From Roseiarcus fermentans (GTDB lineage: Bacteria > Pseudomonadota > Alphaproteobacteria > Rhizobiales > Beijerinckiaceae), in NCBI RefSeq assembly GCF_003315135.1, contig NZ_QNRK01000030.1:1-64000 (forward strand): a stretch of 64,000 nt of DNA. The letters are read 5' to 3'. The position numbers and the translations under genes are program-made. Shown here piece by piece: positions 8,720-17,186 of the stretch. How positions within the stretch are numbered: the first letter of the stretch is position 1; every line of letters begins with the position of its first letter. The notes beneath the pieces are model-generated. The model searched no databases. It saw only the letters and a program-made list of their open reading frames with translations, and was not told where the DNA came from.

Positions 8720-9496
8720 ATGCGCGCACTCACCAGGGCGGCCGCGATCGCGGCGGCGAGTTTCCTCTTCGGCGTTCTCGGCTTCGGCCTGCACATGGCC
8801 GCGCCGACCGCCATGCTGGCCGATGCGCACGGCATGATCGGATCGATCGCGGGTCTGATCGGGCTCCTGCTCGCCCTGGTCCTCGGCCTGGTGATCTGGA
8901 CCAGTCACGGCGTCTACACCACGCAGGTCACGGAATCTCTGTCGCTCGGGCCGATCGTGATGCAACTCGACCATGCGTTCGAGCAACTGGGGCCGAAGGG
9001 ACTCGAGGGGCGGAAACTGCTTCAGGGGCAGGTGCGGAGCCACCGGGAGCGGTTCTGGGGCGAGGACCGGCGCCGCCGCGGCGCGATCAGCTACGCGGTT
9101 TCGCGGGCGGACACGCGCGACATGGCCGAGTGTCTCGCCCGGATCGCGCCCGCCGACGACGGCGAGCGGCGGCTCGTCGCCACTACGCAATCCCTGTCGG
9201 CGTCGATGATCCAGACGCAACTCCTGATGGCGCGGCAGCTCGCGACGCCGCTGCCCCCCATCCTGCTCGCCGTCGTGGTGGGCTGGTCGTTCCTGCTGTT
9301 CTTCGCCTATGGCCTGTCGTCGGCCGCCAACCCGATCAGCCTCGTCATGGCGGCGCTCGGCGCGGTCGCGGTCGCCAGCGCCCTCCTGCTCATCTTCGAA
9401 TTGATGGACCCCTACGACGGCCTCTTCCACATTCCGCCGGCGGGGATCGATCACGTGCTCGCCGCCATCGGCGTCCGGAGCGACGCGAAAGCGTGA
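8720..9496 (+). CDS. DUF4239-type integral membrane protein
   Basis: 258 residues with two pairs of hydrophobic helices, at about residues 5-60 and 170-235, separated by a charged soluble region. The pattern, including the central stretch with LLMARQLATPLPPILLAVV and the C-terminal FELMDPYDGLFHIPP, fits the DUF4239 (bestrophin-like) family of unknown function. The first helix pair ends in IWTSHGVY. ATG 8720 follows GGGAGGA by a few bases. It lies downstream of the oxidoreductase on the same strand with 145 bp between. No functional claim beyond a membrane location can be made. Confidence 0.7.
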   Translation: MRALTRAAAIAAASFLFGVLGFGLHMAAPTAMLADAHGMIGSIAGLIGLLLALVLGLVIWTSHGVYTTQVTESLSLGPIVMQLDHAFEQLGPKGLEGRKLLQGQVRSHRERFWGEDRRRRGAISYAVSRADTRDMAECLARIAPADDGERRLVATTQSLSASMIQTQLLMARQLATPLPPILLAVVVGWSFLLFFAYGLSSAANPISLVMAALGAVAVASALLLIFELMDPYDGLFHIPPAGIDHVLAAIGVRSDAKA

Positions 9497-9675
9497 GCGC
9501 CGCCCGCGCCGCGGCTTTCCCATCGATCGCGACGCCGCTGCGCCCGCGCGGACGCCGACCCGGCCCTTCCGCCGGCCTTCGCCATAGAAAGCGCACAACT
9601 CCGCGCCACTGGCGTCCCCGCGGCGGGCATGGGAAAGAGCGCGGCGGTCGGCCGGCGAAAGGACACGGGGAAGAC

Positions 9676-10368
9676 ATGGCTAACGGCATGCGATTGCTGG
9701 CGCTCGCTCTGACGGCGCTCGTCTCGGCCGGCGCCGCGGCCCAGAACGCGCCGCTGGACCTGCAGCAGCCGGTCAAGCTCGCCAAGGCGCCGAAGAGCGG
9801 ACCGACGGCCAACCTGTCGGCGGCCGACGCGGTCGCCCGCGCCAACGCGTGGCTCGACGCCGCGCGCGTGATCACCGCCGATTTCGTCCAGATCGCCCCC
9901 GGCGGCAAGCGCTCCGAGGGCCAGTTGACGGTCCAGCGTCCCGGGAAAATGGCGTTCAAATACGCGGACCCGGCGCGGTTCGAGGTCATCGCCGACGGGC
10001 GCAGCGTCGCCATCATCGACCACAAGCTCAACACCCAGGACGAGTATTTCATCGGCCAGACGCCGCTCAAGTTCCTGCTCGCCGACCACATCGACCTCGC
10101 CCGCGACACGCAGGTCCTCAGCGTCGCCCAGGACGAGAAGGCGGTGACGATCGAGATCGAGGACAAGGCGGCGCTCGGCGGCTCGGCGCACCTCGAGCTG
10201 ATCTTCGATCCGGCGACCTTCGCCCTGAAACAATGGACGGTGATCGACGCTCAAGGCTATCAGACCGTGGTGACGCTGTTCAACCTCGACCTGGCGACCC
10301 AGCCCGATCCCGACCTCTTCCACATCGACGAGAGGCTCCCGACCCGGCAGCTCGGCAGGGGACGATAA
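9676..10368 (+). CDS. lolA: Outer-membrane lipoprotein carrier protein LolA
   Basis: 230 residues with a cleavable signal peptide (MRLLALALTALVSAGAAAQ). The mature part has the LolA signature ARVITADFVQIAPGGKRSEG, QRPGKMAFKYADP and the long beta-sheet repeats. The late motif FALKQWTVIDAQGYQTVVTLFNL is typical of alphaproteobacterial LolA. It should carry lipoproteins across the periplasm from LolCDE to the outer membrane. ATG 9676 was preferred because the signal peptide starts right after it; ATG 9688 is also possible. It is 78 bp upstream of the hybrid kinase gene. No lolB is visible, as is normal for this class. Confidence 0.85.
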   Translation: MANGMRLLALALTALVSAGAAAQNAPLDLQQPVKLAKAPKSGPTANLSAADAVARANAWLDAARVITADFVQIAPGGKRSEGQLTVQRPGKMAFKYADPARFEVIADGRSVAIIDHKLNTQDEYFIGQTPLKFLLADHIDLARDTQVLSVAQDEKAVTIEIEDKAALGGSAHLELIFDPATFALKQWTVIDAQGYQTVVTLFNLDLATQPDPDLFHIDERLPTRQLGRGR

Positions 10369-10446
10369 TCCTTTCGGAGGACAGTCACGGGTGTATCGAA
10401 GGGATGACAAGCGGGCCGGCCCATGGTTTCATGAGGCTGGGGCAAA

Positions 10447-12408
10447 ATGTCGCAGGTCATAGAGATTTTGAGCGGAAACGTCCAATTCGAGTGTGGCCAT
10501 CGGCCGCCGGGCGCGGCGATGAACGCGGAGCTCGCGTCGCTCGCCGACGTCCTCGACGCCGCGGTGGTGATCATCCACGATGTCGAGGGCCGGATTCTGC
10601 ATTGGACCTCGGGCTGCGAGCGTCTGTACGGCTACCCCCGGTCGGAGGCCGTCGGCGAGCGCGTCCATGATCTGCTCGACACCCGCTATCCCGTTGAGCG
10701 CGCCGAGATCGTCGCCACGCTGGCCGAGCGCGGCGCGTGGCAGGGCGAACTCGACCATCGCGCCCGCGACGGCTCGCGGCTGTCGGTCCAGAGCTTGTGG
10801 ACGACGCGACAGTCGGCCGACGGCGCGACCAACGCGGTGCTGCAGAACAATCACGACGTCACCAGCCTGAGGCGGACTCAGGCCGAGCTGGCTGCGCGCG
10901 AGGCGCACCTCAGCTCCATTCTGGCGACGGTTCCCGACGCGATGATCGTCAGCGACGACCACGGCGTGATCACCTCCTTCAGCGCCGGGGCGACCGCTCT
11001 GTTCGGCTACAGCCCCGACGAGATCGTCGGGCGGAACGTCAAGGTGCTGATGCCGGGGCCCTACCGGGACGATCACAGCACCTACATGGACAACTATCTG
11101 CGCACCGGCGAGGCGCGGATCATCGGCTACGGCCGCCTCGTGCAGGCGGTCACCAAGGACGGCAAGATCTTTCCCGTCGAACTGGCGATCGGCGAGGCGA
11201 CGGGCGCCGGGCGGCGCATCTTCACCGGCTTCATCCGCGATCTGTCGAGCCGGCAGAAGATGGAGCAGGAATTGCGTCAGGCGCAAAAGATGGACGCGAT
11301 CGGCCAGCTCACCGGCGGGGTCGCGCATGACTTCAACAACATATTGACGGCGATCATCGCCAACCTCGAGCTGCTGGCGCCGATGCTCGAGGACCCCGAC
11401 CACCGCGAGCTGGCGCGCGAGGCGCAGGGCGCGGCGCAGGACGGGTCGAAGCTCGCCGCCCAGCTGCTGGCCTTCGCGCGCCGCCAGCCGCTCAACCCGA
11501 AGCCGACCGACGTCGGCCGACACGTCGCCGGCTTCGCCGAGATGCTGCGCCGCACGCTGGGCGAAGCGGTGGCGCTCGAGCTGTCGGTCCCGACGGAAGC
11601 GCTTCTGGCCGTGGTCGACGGCGCGCAACTGCAGAACGCCGTGCTCAACCTCGCCATCAACGCGCGCGACGCGATGCCGCGCGGCGGCCGGCTCGCGGTC
11701 GAGATTTCCCAGGTTCGCCTCGACCCCGACTACGCCCAGATGTACCCCGAGGTGCGCACCGGCCGCTACGTGCTGGTCACGGTCACCGACACCGGCAGCG
11801 GCATGACCGAGGAGGTGCGACGCAAGGCGTTCGACCCGTTCTTCACCACCAAGCCGGTCGGCTCGGGCACGGGGCTCGGCCTGAGCATGGTCTACGGCTT
11901 CGTCAAGCAGTCCGGCGGGCACATCCAGCTCTATAGCGAGTCCGGGCACGGCACGAGCGTGCGCATCTACCTGCCCTACGCCGAATCCGCCGAGCCGGAG
12001 GCGGGGCCGTCCCGCGCCCGCCCGCCTGAGCTGCCGAAGGGCTCGGAGACGATTCTGCTGGTCGAGGATGACCCGCGCCTGCGCCGCGTGCTGAGCCGGC
12101 GGCTGAGAAGCCTCGGCTATGCCGTGGTGGAGGCGGACAACGGCGCCCAGGCGATGGCGGAGCTGGTGGCGCGGCCGGAGATCGCGCTGATTTTCACCGA
12201 CATGGTGATGCCGGGCGGCATGACCGGCCTCGAACTCGCCCAGGCGGCGGTCGCGATGAAGCCCTCGGTCAAGATCCTGTTCACCTCCGGCTACGCCGAG
12301 CCCGCGATCGCCCGCCTCGGCCTCAGTTCCGGCGCGTGGCTGAAGAAGCCGTACACGGCGGACGAGCTCGCGGAAAAGGTGCGCGAGGTGCTGCGCCAGG
12401 GGGGCTGA
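10447..12408 (+). CDS. PAS-PAS hybrid histidine kinase with receiver, FixL-like sensor
   Basis: 653 residues: PAS-A (about 25-145), PAS-B (about 155-270), HisKA with phosphoacceptor His294 in VAHDFNNIL, HATPase with the N-box AINARDAMPRGG and G boxes DTGSGM and GSGTGLGLSM, and a C-terminal receiver with phospho-Asp585 (FTDMVMPGG). PAS-B closely follows FixL: MPGPYRDDH puts a His (210) at the position of the haem-ligating His200 of the Bradyrhizobium protein, and IIGYGR keeps the regulatory Arg (230, FixL Arg220). No membrane helix is seen, so it is cytoplasmic. It may sense O2 or another gas ligand; haem binding is inferred. The first PAS looks ordinary. No partner regulator is adjacent. Confidence 0.85.
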   Translation: MSQVIEILSGNVQFECGHRPPGAAMNAELASLADVLDAAVVIIHDVEGRILHWTSGCERLYGYPRSEAVGERVHDLLDTRYPVERAEIVATLAERGAWQGELDHRARDGSRLSVQSLWTTRQSADGATNAVLQNNHDVTSLRRTQAELAAREAHLSSILATVPDAMIVSDDHGVITSFSAGATALFGYSPDEIVGRNVKVLMPGPYRDDHSTYMDNYLRTGEARIIGYGRLVQAVTKDGKIFPVELAIGEATGAGRRIFTGFIRDLSSRQKMEQELRQAQKMDAIGQLTGGVAHDFNNILTAIIANLELLAPMLEDPDHRELAREAQGAAQDGSKLAAQLLAFARRQPLNPKPTDVGRHVAGFAEMLRRTLGEAVALELSVPTEALLAVVDGAQLQNAVLNLAINARDAMPRGGRLAVEISQVRLDPDYAQMYPEVRTGRYVLVTVTDTGSGMTEEVRRKAFDPFFTTKPVGSGTGLGLSMVYGFVKQSGGHIQLYSESGHGTSVRIYLPYAESAEPEAGPSRARPPELPKGSETILLVEDDPRLRRVLSRRLRSLGYAVVEADNGAQAMAELVARPEIALIFTDMVMPGGMTGLELAQAAVAMKPSVKILFTSGYAEPAIARLGLSSGAWLKKPYTADELAEKVREVLRQGG

Positions 12409-12455
12409 GGCGCACGGACCCGGCGCCCCATTTCCGGCCCGTTCGTCGGGGAGGA

Positions 12456-13193
12456 ATGACGCCGATGACGGCGTCCATCCCCCTCGAGCCCGAGGCGGCG
12501 CGCGACGCGCTCGCGCGCCCGGCTTTCGATCTTCTCAGCCATCTCGGCGGCCAGGTCGGCGGGGCAGCCCCGCGGCGGATCGGCGTGCTGCACACCGGGC
12601 CCGCGCCGGCCGGCGGGCGCATCGGCGCGCTCTTTCCCGGCGCCGTGATCGAAACGCTCGACCTGCGGCGGCCGGACAGCGCGCCGGACGTTGGGCGCGA
12701 TCCCTACGACCTGATCGCCTCCGAGGGCGCGATCGAGTGGCGACCGGCGCTGCGCCGGCTTCTGCCGCGGTTGACCGCGAGACTGCGCGACGGCGGCGCG
12801 CTCGCCGCGCTGTTGCCGAACGACCTCTACGAGCCGTACCGGGCGGCGGCGCGGCTGGTCGCGGCCGACGGCCCCTGGACGAACACGCTCCTGCCGGTGG
12901 CGAAGACACGGCCGTTCAACGTCACGCTGGAGCAGCTCTACGCCCTCCTGAAACCGTGGTGCGCCTCGGTCGAGGTGTGGGAGACGACCGCGCTGCGCGC
13001 CTTCGACAGCGTCGAGGCGATCGCCGCCGCTGTGGGGACCGTCGCCCTCGCGCCGTTCCTTGCCCCGCTCGACGCCCCGTCGCGGGCGCAATTCCTCGAT
13101 CGCTACCTGAGCGGATTGCGAGAAGCCTATCCGGCGCAGGCGGGCGAGGCGCTGGTCCGGCTGCCGATGATCTATGTCGTCGCCCGACGGTAG
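12456..13193 (+). CDS. SAM-dependent methyltransferase, Tam/BioC-like, with weak motif I
   Basis: 245 residues from ATG 12456 with GGGGAGGA just upstream. The middle and C-terminal parts (LLPRLTARLRDGGALAALLP, ADGPWTNTLL, RPFNVTLEQLYALLKPW, ending LVRLPMIYVVARR) match the trans-aconitate 2-methyltransferase/BioC-like class. The usual SAM-binding glycine motif is poorly conserved (IGVLHTGPAPAGGRIG), and the protein is shorter than typical Tam. It may therefore have a different or reduced activity. It follows the kinase by 47 bp on the same strand. Confidence is fair for the family and low for the substrate. Confidence 0.6.
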   Translation: MTPMTASIPLEPEAARDALARPAFDLLSHLGGQVGGAAPRRIGVLHTGPAPAGGRIGALFPGAVIETLDLRRPDSAPDVGRDPYDLIASEGAIEWRPALRRLLPRLTARLRDGGALAALLPNDLYEPYRAAARLVAADGPWTNTLLPVAKTRPFNVTLEQLYALLKPWCASVEVWETTALRAFDSVEAIAAAVGTVALAPFLAPLDAPSRAQFLDRYLSGLREAYPAQAGEALVRLPMIYVVARR

Positions 13194-13337
13194 CGCGCGA
13201 CGTTGCGCCGGGCCGAGGCTCGGAGCGTCGGGCTTCGCGCTCGCCGCGGGTCGGGACGGCGGAGATTTTCGCTTCGGCGCGGAACTTCAGGCGCGCTTGC
13301 GGCGTTGATCGGGGATGACCCCGGGAGGACGAATGTG

Positions 13338-13589
13338 ATGACGAAGCCAGCCGAAGACGACCGCCAGCCGGAAGCCCTGGCGACCTTCGCCGCCGCCGCC
13401 CGCAACGAGGGGCGGAAGCCTGCCGATCTGGGTCTGACCGCCACGCCGGAAACGGAAGGCAAGCCGGGCGACCTCGCCGCCGAAGAACAGGACGCTACCG
13501 ACATCCTGAACGCCGGCGCGACCGGCGACACGGAAAAAAAGGACGCGGCGATCGCCCGCAGGGTCGAGGCGGACAAGCGGGCGGGATAG
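13338..13589 (+). CDS. Small acidic hydrophilic protein, unknown
   Basis: 83 residues starting MTKPAEDDRQPEALATFAAA, rich in Ala, Glu, Asp and Lys, without cysteine or any hydrophobic segment. ATG 13338 follows GGGAGGACGAATGTG, which contains a good ribosome site. The composition suggests a disordered or helical cytoplasmic protein. I do not recognise the family. It stands alone, 144 bp after the methyltransferase and 214 bp before the exonuclease gene. Confidence 0.5.
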   Translation: MTKPAEDDRQPEALATFAAAARNEGRKPADLGLTATPETEGKPGDLAAEEQDATDILNAGATGDTEKKDAAIARRVEADKRAG

Positions 13590-13803
13590 CGTCTCGTCGC
13601 GCTTCAAGGGGAGGAAGGCCGGCCGGCGCGCCCCTGCGAGGTCCCTTGGCCTGCACGCGCCGTCGGGTCGCGCGGCGACCACGCGCCCCGCTTGATGGCC
13701 GGTCCCGCGTCGCCGGCGCCGCGCTTGTGGGAAAGCTCCGCCCTCCCCTTGCGTCGGCGGCCTGGCTGGGGTTTGTGGCGTCTCCCCCGTCGAGGCCGCG
13801 CCT

Positions 13804-14610
13804 TTGGATTTCTCCGTCGCCACCTGGAATATCAACTCGGTCCGCCTCCGCATCGACCTCGTGACCCGCTATCTCGCCGAGAAGGCGCCGGACGTGCTGT
13901 GCCTTCAGGAGACGAAGTGCCCGGACGCCAATTTTCCGCACGGCGCGTTTCGGGACGCCGGCTACCGGCACATCGCGATCAGCGGCCAGAAGGGCTATCA
14001 CGGCGTCGCCATCGTCTCGCGCATCCCCTTCGCCTCGCATTCCGTGCGCGATTTCTGCCTCAAGGGCGACGCGCGCCATCTCGTGGTCACGCTCGACGGC
14101 GCCCTCGGCGGCGTCGACGTGCACAATTTCTACGTGCCCGCCGGCGGCGACGAGCCCGATCCGGAGATCAACCCGAAATTCGCCCACAAGCTGGCCTTCG
14201 TGGACGAGATGGCCGAATGGGCGGCGGCGGAGAAGGCCGCGGCCGGCCGGGCGATCCTGGTCGGCGACCTCAACATCGCGCCGCTCGAGCACGACGTCTG
14301 GAGCCACAAGGCGCTCCGGAACGTGGTTAGCCACACGGCCATGGAGGTAGAGAAACTCGCCCACGCTCAGCAGGCCGGACCCTGGGTCGACGCGCTGCGC
14401 AAGTTCGTCCCGGACGAGGAAAAACTCTACACCTGGTGGAGCTACCGGTCGCCCGACTGGGCCAAGGCGGACAAGGGGCGCCGGCTCGACCACGTCTGGG
14501 TCAGTCCGGCGCTCGGCGAGGCGGTCGCGGGGATGGAGGTGTTTCGTGAGGCGCGCGGCTGGACGCGTCCCTCGGATCACGTTCCGATCAAGGTCGCCTT
14601 CTCGCTCTGA
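13804..14610 (+). CDS. xthA: Exodeoxyribonuclease III
   Basis: 268 residues with the full exonuclease/endonuclease/phosphatase fold: ATWNINSVRLR at the start, the metal-binding LCLQETKCPD, FYVPAGGDEPDPEI, LVGDLNIAP, and the catalytic SDHVPIKVAF at the end. It acts as an AP endonuclease and 3'-5' exonuclease in base-excision repair. The start is TTG 13804 (GAGG 11 bases upstream); no ATG lies before the first beta strand. Its last 34 bases overlap the 3' end of the GDSL esterase gene on the other strand. Confidence 0.93.
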   Translation: MDFSVATWNINSVRLRIDLVTRYLAEKAPDVLCLQETKCPDANFPHGAFRDAGYRHIAISGQKGYHGVAIVSRIPFASHSVRDFCLKGDARHLVVTLDGALGGVDVHNFYVPAGGDEPDPEINPKFAHKLAFVDEMAEWAAAEKAAAGRAILVGDLNIAPLEHDVWSHKALRNVVSHTAMEVEKLAHAQQAGPWVDALRKFVPDEEKLYTWWSYRSPDWAKADKGRRLDHVWVSPALGEAVAGMEVFREARGWTRPSDHVPIKVAFSL

Positions 14611-15605
14611 GCGCGCAAGCCTCGCCGGACGGCGCGCGCGAGGCCGAGCCCGGCGAGACCGGTCAGCATCATCGCCCAGGTCGAGGGCTCCGGCGCGCCG
14701 ACCGGATCGGGCTTGCCCTCGAGCACGTCGTCGGCGACCTCGGCGGTCAGGGCGTGAGCGGCCGCCGTCGGGTGCTCCGTGTCCCAGAACACGTACTGGC
14801 CGGGGTCGGCGCATTCCGTTCCGGGCGTGTCGTAATTGCCGCTGAAGCACGGATCGGCGGCGTTGGCGAAGCCGTATCGGGCCGGGTTGGCCACGACGTT
14901 CCGGATCGCGTTGAAGACCGGGACGTCGAACACCGCGAGCCCCTGCGCCTCGAGCGGCTGGAGGCCCTTCAGCACGCCCTGGTTGAACGCGCTGGCGAGC
15001 GTGCCGGCGAGCCTCCCGTACTTTTCGAACGCGGGAACGACCGAGAGGTCCGGGACCTGATAGAAGAGGAGGTCGCGGGCGCCGTCCGTGTAGAGCTTGT
15101 CGACCGCCGACACGGTGTTGTCGACCGCCTGCGTGAGAAACGTCGACAGCGCGGCGCTGTTCGTCGCGTCGGCGGCGAGCGCATTGCCGATGTCGTTGGC
15201 GCCGATGTCGAGCGTGTACAGCGCCCCGGTCTTCGGGGGCGACAACACGGTGGAATGGAGGGTCGTGAAGGAGTCGACCTGCTGGTCGAGGTCGACGAGC
15301 GGAACGCCGGGATTGACGATCGTCGGCCCCGTCTGGGCGCCGCCGACGGCGAAATCGTCGCCGCCGCGCGCGCTCGGCGTCACCGGGCCGAGGCCGAGGT
15401 CGGCCGAAAGGTCGTCGACCCAGTTCGGGCCGTTGCTGAAACGCCCATCGTAATAGGGCGCGATCGGAATCTTGCCGCCGGACGCGGCATAGACGTTGCC
15501 GACGTCGGACAGGCTGTCGCCGAACGCGTACAGCGCCGTGTAGGCCGACGCCGGAGAAGCCGCGAATCCCGCGATCGCCGCAACCGCCGCAATCCCCTTC
15601 CGCAT
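14577..15605 (-). CDS. SGNH/GDSL esterase with PEP-CTERM sorting signal
   Basis: 342 residues. A signal peptide (MRKGIAAVAAIAGFAASPASA) precedes the GDSL block FGDSLSDVGNVY (catalytic Ser in block I). Block III GANDIGN and the C-terminal DTEHPTAAAH complete the catalytic machinery. The tail GAPEPSTWAMMLTGLAGLGLARAVRRGLRA is a textbook PEP-CTERM signal: PEP motif, membrane helix and basic cluster. The protein is thus probably processed by an exosortase encoded elsewhere. A 12-residue extension follows the basic cluster and is encoded opposite the end of xthA. The likely role is hydrolysis of lipid or ester bonds in exported material. Two 22-bp direct repeats lie upstream. Confidence 0.85.
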   Translation of the reverse strand: MRKGIAAVAAIAGFAASPASAYTALYAFGDSLSDVGNVYAASGGKIPIAPYYDGRFSNGPNWVDDLSADLGLGPVTPSARGGDDFAVGGAQTGPTIVNPGVPLVDLDQQVDSFTTLHSTVLSPPKTGALYTLDIGANDIGNALAADATNSAALSTFLTQAVDNTVSAVDKLYTDGARDLLFYQVPDLSVVPAFEKYGRLAGTLASAFNQGVLKGLQPLEAQGLAVFDVPVFNAIRNVVANPARYGFANAADPCFSGNYDTPGTECADPGQYVFWDTEHPTAAAHALTAEVADDVLEGKPDPVGAPEPSTWAMMLTGLAGLGLARAVRRGLRAQSEKATLIGT

Positions 15606-15630
15606 CGCATTCCTCCCGGGCCAATTCCAC

Positions 15631-15680
15631 GTGATGGAACGTTAACGCAAAATGCCGCGTGATGGAACGTTAACGCAAAA
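15631..15680 (-). repeat. Two identical 22-bp direct repeats upstream of the GDSL esterase
   Basis: A 22-bp sequence (beginning GTGATGGAACGTTAACG on the plus strand) occurs at 15631-15652 and again, unchanged, at 15659-15680. The period is 28 bp, close to three helical turns (31.5 bp). Each copy contains the palindrome CGTTAACG. The repeats lie 26-75 bp upstream of the esterase ATG, where a regulator binding cooperatively would sit. A similar AACGTTAAC core occurs at 10-18, near the window start. Function is inferred from placement only. Confidence 0.5.
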
Positions 15681-16132
15681 GGAGGCCGGATAGTTCCGCG
15701 TCGGCGCGCGGTCGTCCTCGCCTCCGGCGCGCGCGCAGGCCGGGACGGGCGCCTCGCATTGAGCGTTTTCACGGCTGCGACCGGATATTCCCGATAGCCG
15801 TTCACGCCGCGAGCGGCCTTGGCGCCATGTCGTTCAGAGAAGCGGATGCGCGAGGCGGCGACGCCCGTCCGTCCAGAAAACGCCCCGATGCGCACAAAAG
15901 GCCCCTTGACCTTAAACTTAGGTTCAAGGTGTAGCATCCCATGGCGGATGAGGAAACCTCTGTGACGCCCGGGAAATGACAACGCTTGGAGCGCGAGCGC
16001 CGCGCGCGGGAGGGTCTGGTTGAGCTTGGCCGGCCTCGTCGTCGGTCATCGCTTCGCTCCGCTTCCGCCTATCCGCTCGCCAGGCGCATCCGCTCGCCGA
16101 CCGAGCCCACTTCGAGAAAAGGAGAACCGTAG
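15681..16132. other. Intergenic stretch upstream of the SDR reductase
   Basis: No convincing gene is seen between the esterase and reductase genes. The stretch contains the MerR-type promoter at 15904-15937 and a 12-codon open frame starting at ATG 15941 just behind it, which could be a leader peptide or chance. A good ribosome site (AAGGAG) precedes the reductase ATG at 16133. Confidence 0.5.
15904..15937 (+). promoter_or_regulatory. MerR-type promoter with 20-bp spacer
   Basis: A -35 element TTGACC (15906-15911) and a -10 element TAGCAT (15932-15937) are separated by 20 bp. Centred between them is a dyad, CCTTGACCTTAAA/CTTAGGTTCAAGG (15904-15929), in which 20 of 26 positions match the reverse complement. 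An over-long spacer filled by an inverted repeat is the hallmark of promoters activated by MerR-family proteins through DNA untwisting. It points toward the SDR reductase at 16133. No merR gene is present nearby. Confidence 0.65.
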
Positions 16133-17182
16133 ATGGCGCGCGTACTGGTCACGGGGGGCACCGGCTTCCTCGGCGCTCATTGCTTGATTCAATTGCTGGC
16201 GGCTGGGCATGAGGTGCGGACGACGGTGCGCGATTTGGCGCGCGCCGGCGAGGTGAAGGCCATGCTTCGGCAAGGCGGCGCAGGGTCCGGCGCCGATCGT
16301 GTGACGTTCTTCGCTGCGGATCTCAATGCCGACAACGGCTGGCCTGAGGCCGTCGCCGGCTGTGACTATGCGCTCCACGTCGCCGCGCCCTTTCCGGCCA
16401 GGGCGCCCAAGGACGAGAATGAGCTGATACGGCCCTCCCGTGACGGCGCCCTGCGCGTGCTCAAGGCGGCGCGCGACGCCGGCGTCAAGCGGGTGGTGCT
16501 CACCTCGTCGTTCGCGGCGATCGGCTACGGCTCCAAGACCGACAAGGCTGCCTTCACCGAGAGCGACTGGACCAATCCCGACGATCCGACCGTTCAACCC
16601 TATCAGCGGTCGAAGACGATCGCCGAACGCGCGGCTTGGGACTTTATCGCCCGTGAGGGCGGGACCATGGAACTGGCCGTGATCAATCCTGTCGGTATCC
16701 TGGGACCCGCCCTCGGCCCCGACATTTCGACCTCGATCCACATGATGAAGCGAATGATCGACGGCGATACGCCAGGGTGTCCGGACGTGTGGTTCGGCTT
16801 TGTCGATGTTCGCGACGTGGCCGATCTGCATATCCGAGCGATGACCAATCCGGCGGCGCGCGGTGAACGGTTCCTGGCGACGGCCGAGCACTTCCTCAGC
16901 GTTCACCAAGCTGCGCAGATCTTGAAAGATAAGCTTGGGGCCGAGGGACGCGCCATTTCAACACGCCGCCTGCCCAACTGGCTCCTGCGACTCGTCGCGC
17001 TCTTCGATCCCGAAATCCGGGGTTTGGCGACAGAGCTCGGCAAGCCGAAGGACGCCACTTCGGAGAAAGCGCAGCGTCTCCTGGGCTGGAAGCCCAGAAG
17101 CCCCGGGGATGCGATGCTCGCGACGGCGCAGAGCCTGTCGAGCCTTGGACTGCTGAAGGCGCGCCAGGTCAGGATGAATTGA
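16133..17182 (+). CDS. NAD(P)-dependent extended SDR reductase (dihydroflavonol reductase-like)
   Basis: 349 residues. The N-terminus VLVTGGTGFLGAHCLIQLL carries the GxxGxxG nucleotide-binding motif. The catalytic YQRSK (YxxxK) and the upstream VVLTSSFAAIGYG serine region are intact. The layout matches aldehyde/ketone reductases of the dihydroflavonol-4-reductase/cinnamoyl-CoA reductase class, which in bacteria often detoxify reactive carbonyls. AAGGAG precedes ATG 16133. The MerR-type promoter 200 bp upstream suggests induction by a stress signal, which would fit an aldehyde-detoxifying role; that link is inference. Confidence 0.85.
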   Translation: MARVLVTGGTGFLGAHCLIQLLAAGHEVRTTVRDLARAGEVKAMLRQGGAGSGADRVTFFAADLNADNGWPEAVAGCDYALHVAAPFPARAPKDENELIRPSRDGALRVLKAARDAGVKRVVLTSSFAAIGYGSKTDKAAFTESDWTNPDDPTVQPYQRSKTIAERAAWDFIAREGGTMELAVINPVGILGPALGPDISTSIHMMKRMIDGDTPGCPDVWFGFVDVRDVADLHIRAMTNPAARGERFLATAEHFLSVHQAAQILKDKLGAEGRAISTRRLPNWLLRLVALFDPEIRGLATELGKPKDATSEKAQRLLGWKPRSPGDAMLATAQSLSSLGLLKARQVRMN

Positions 17183-17186
17183 GGTC

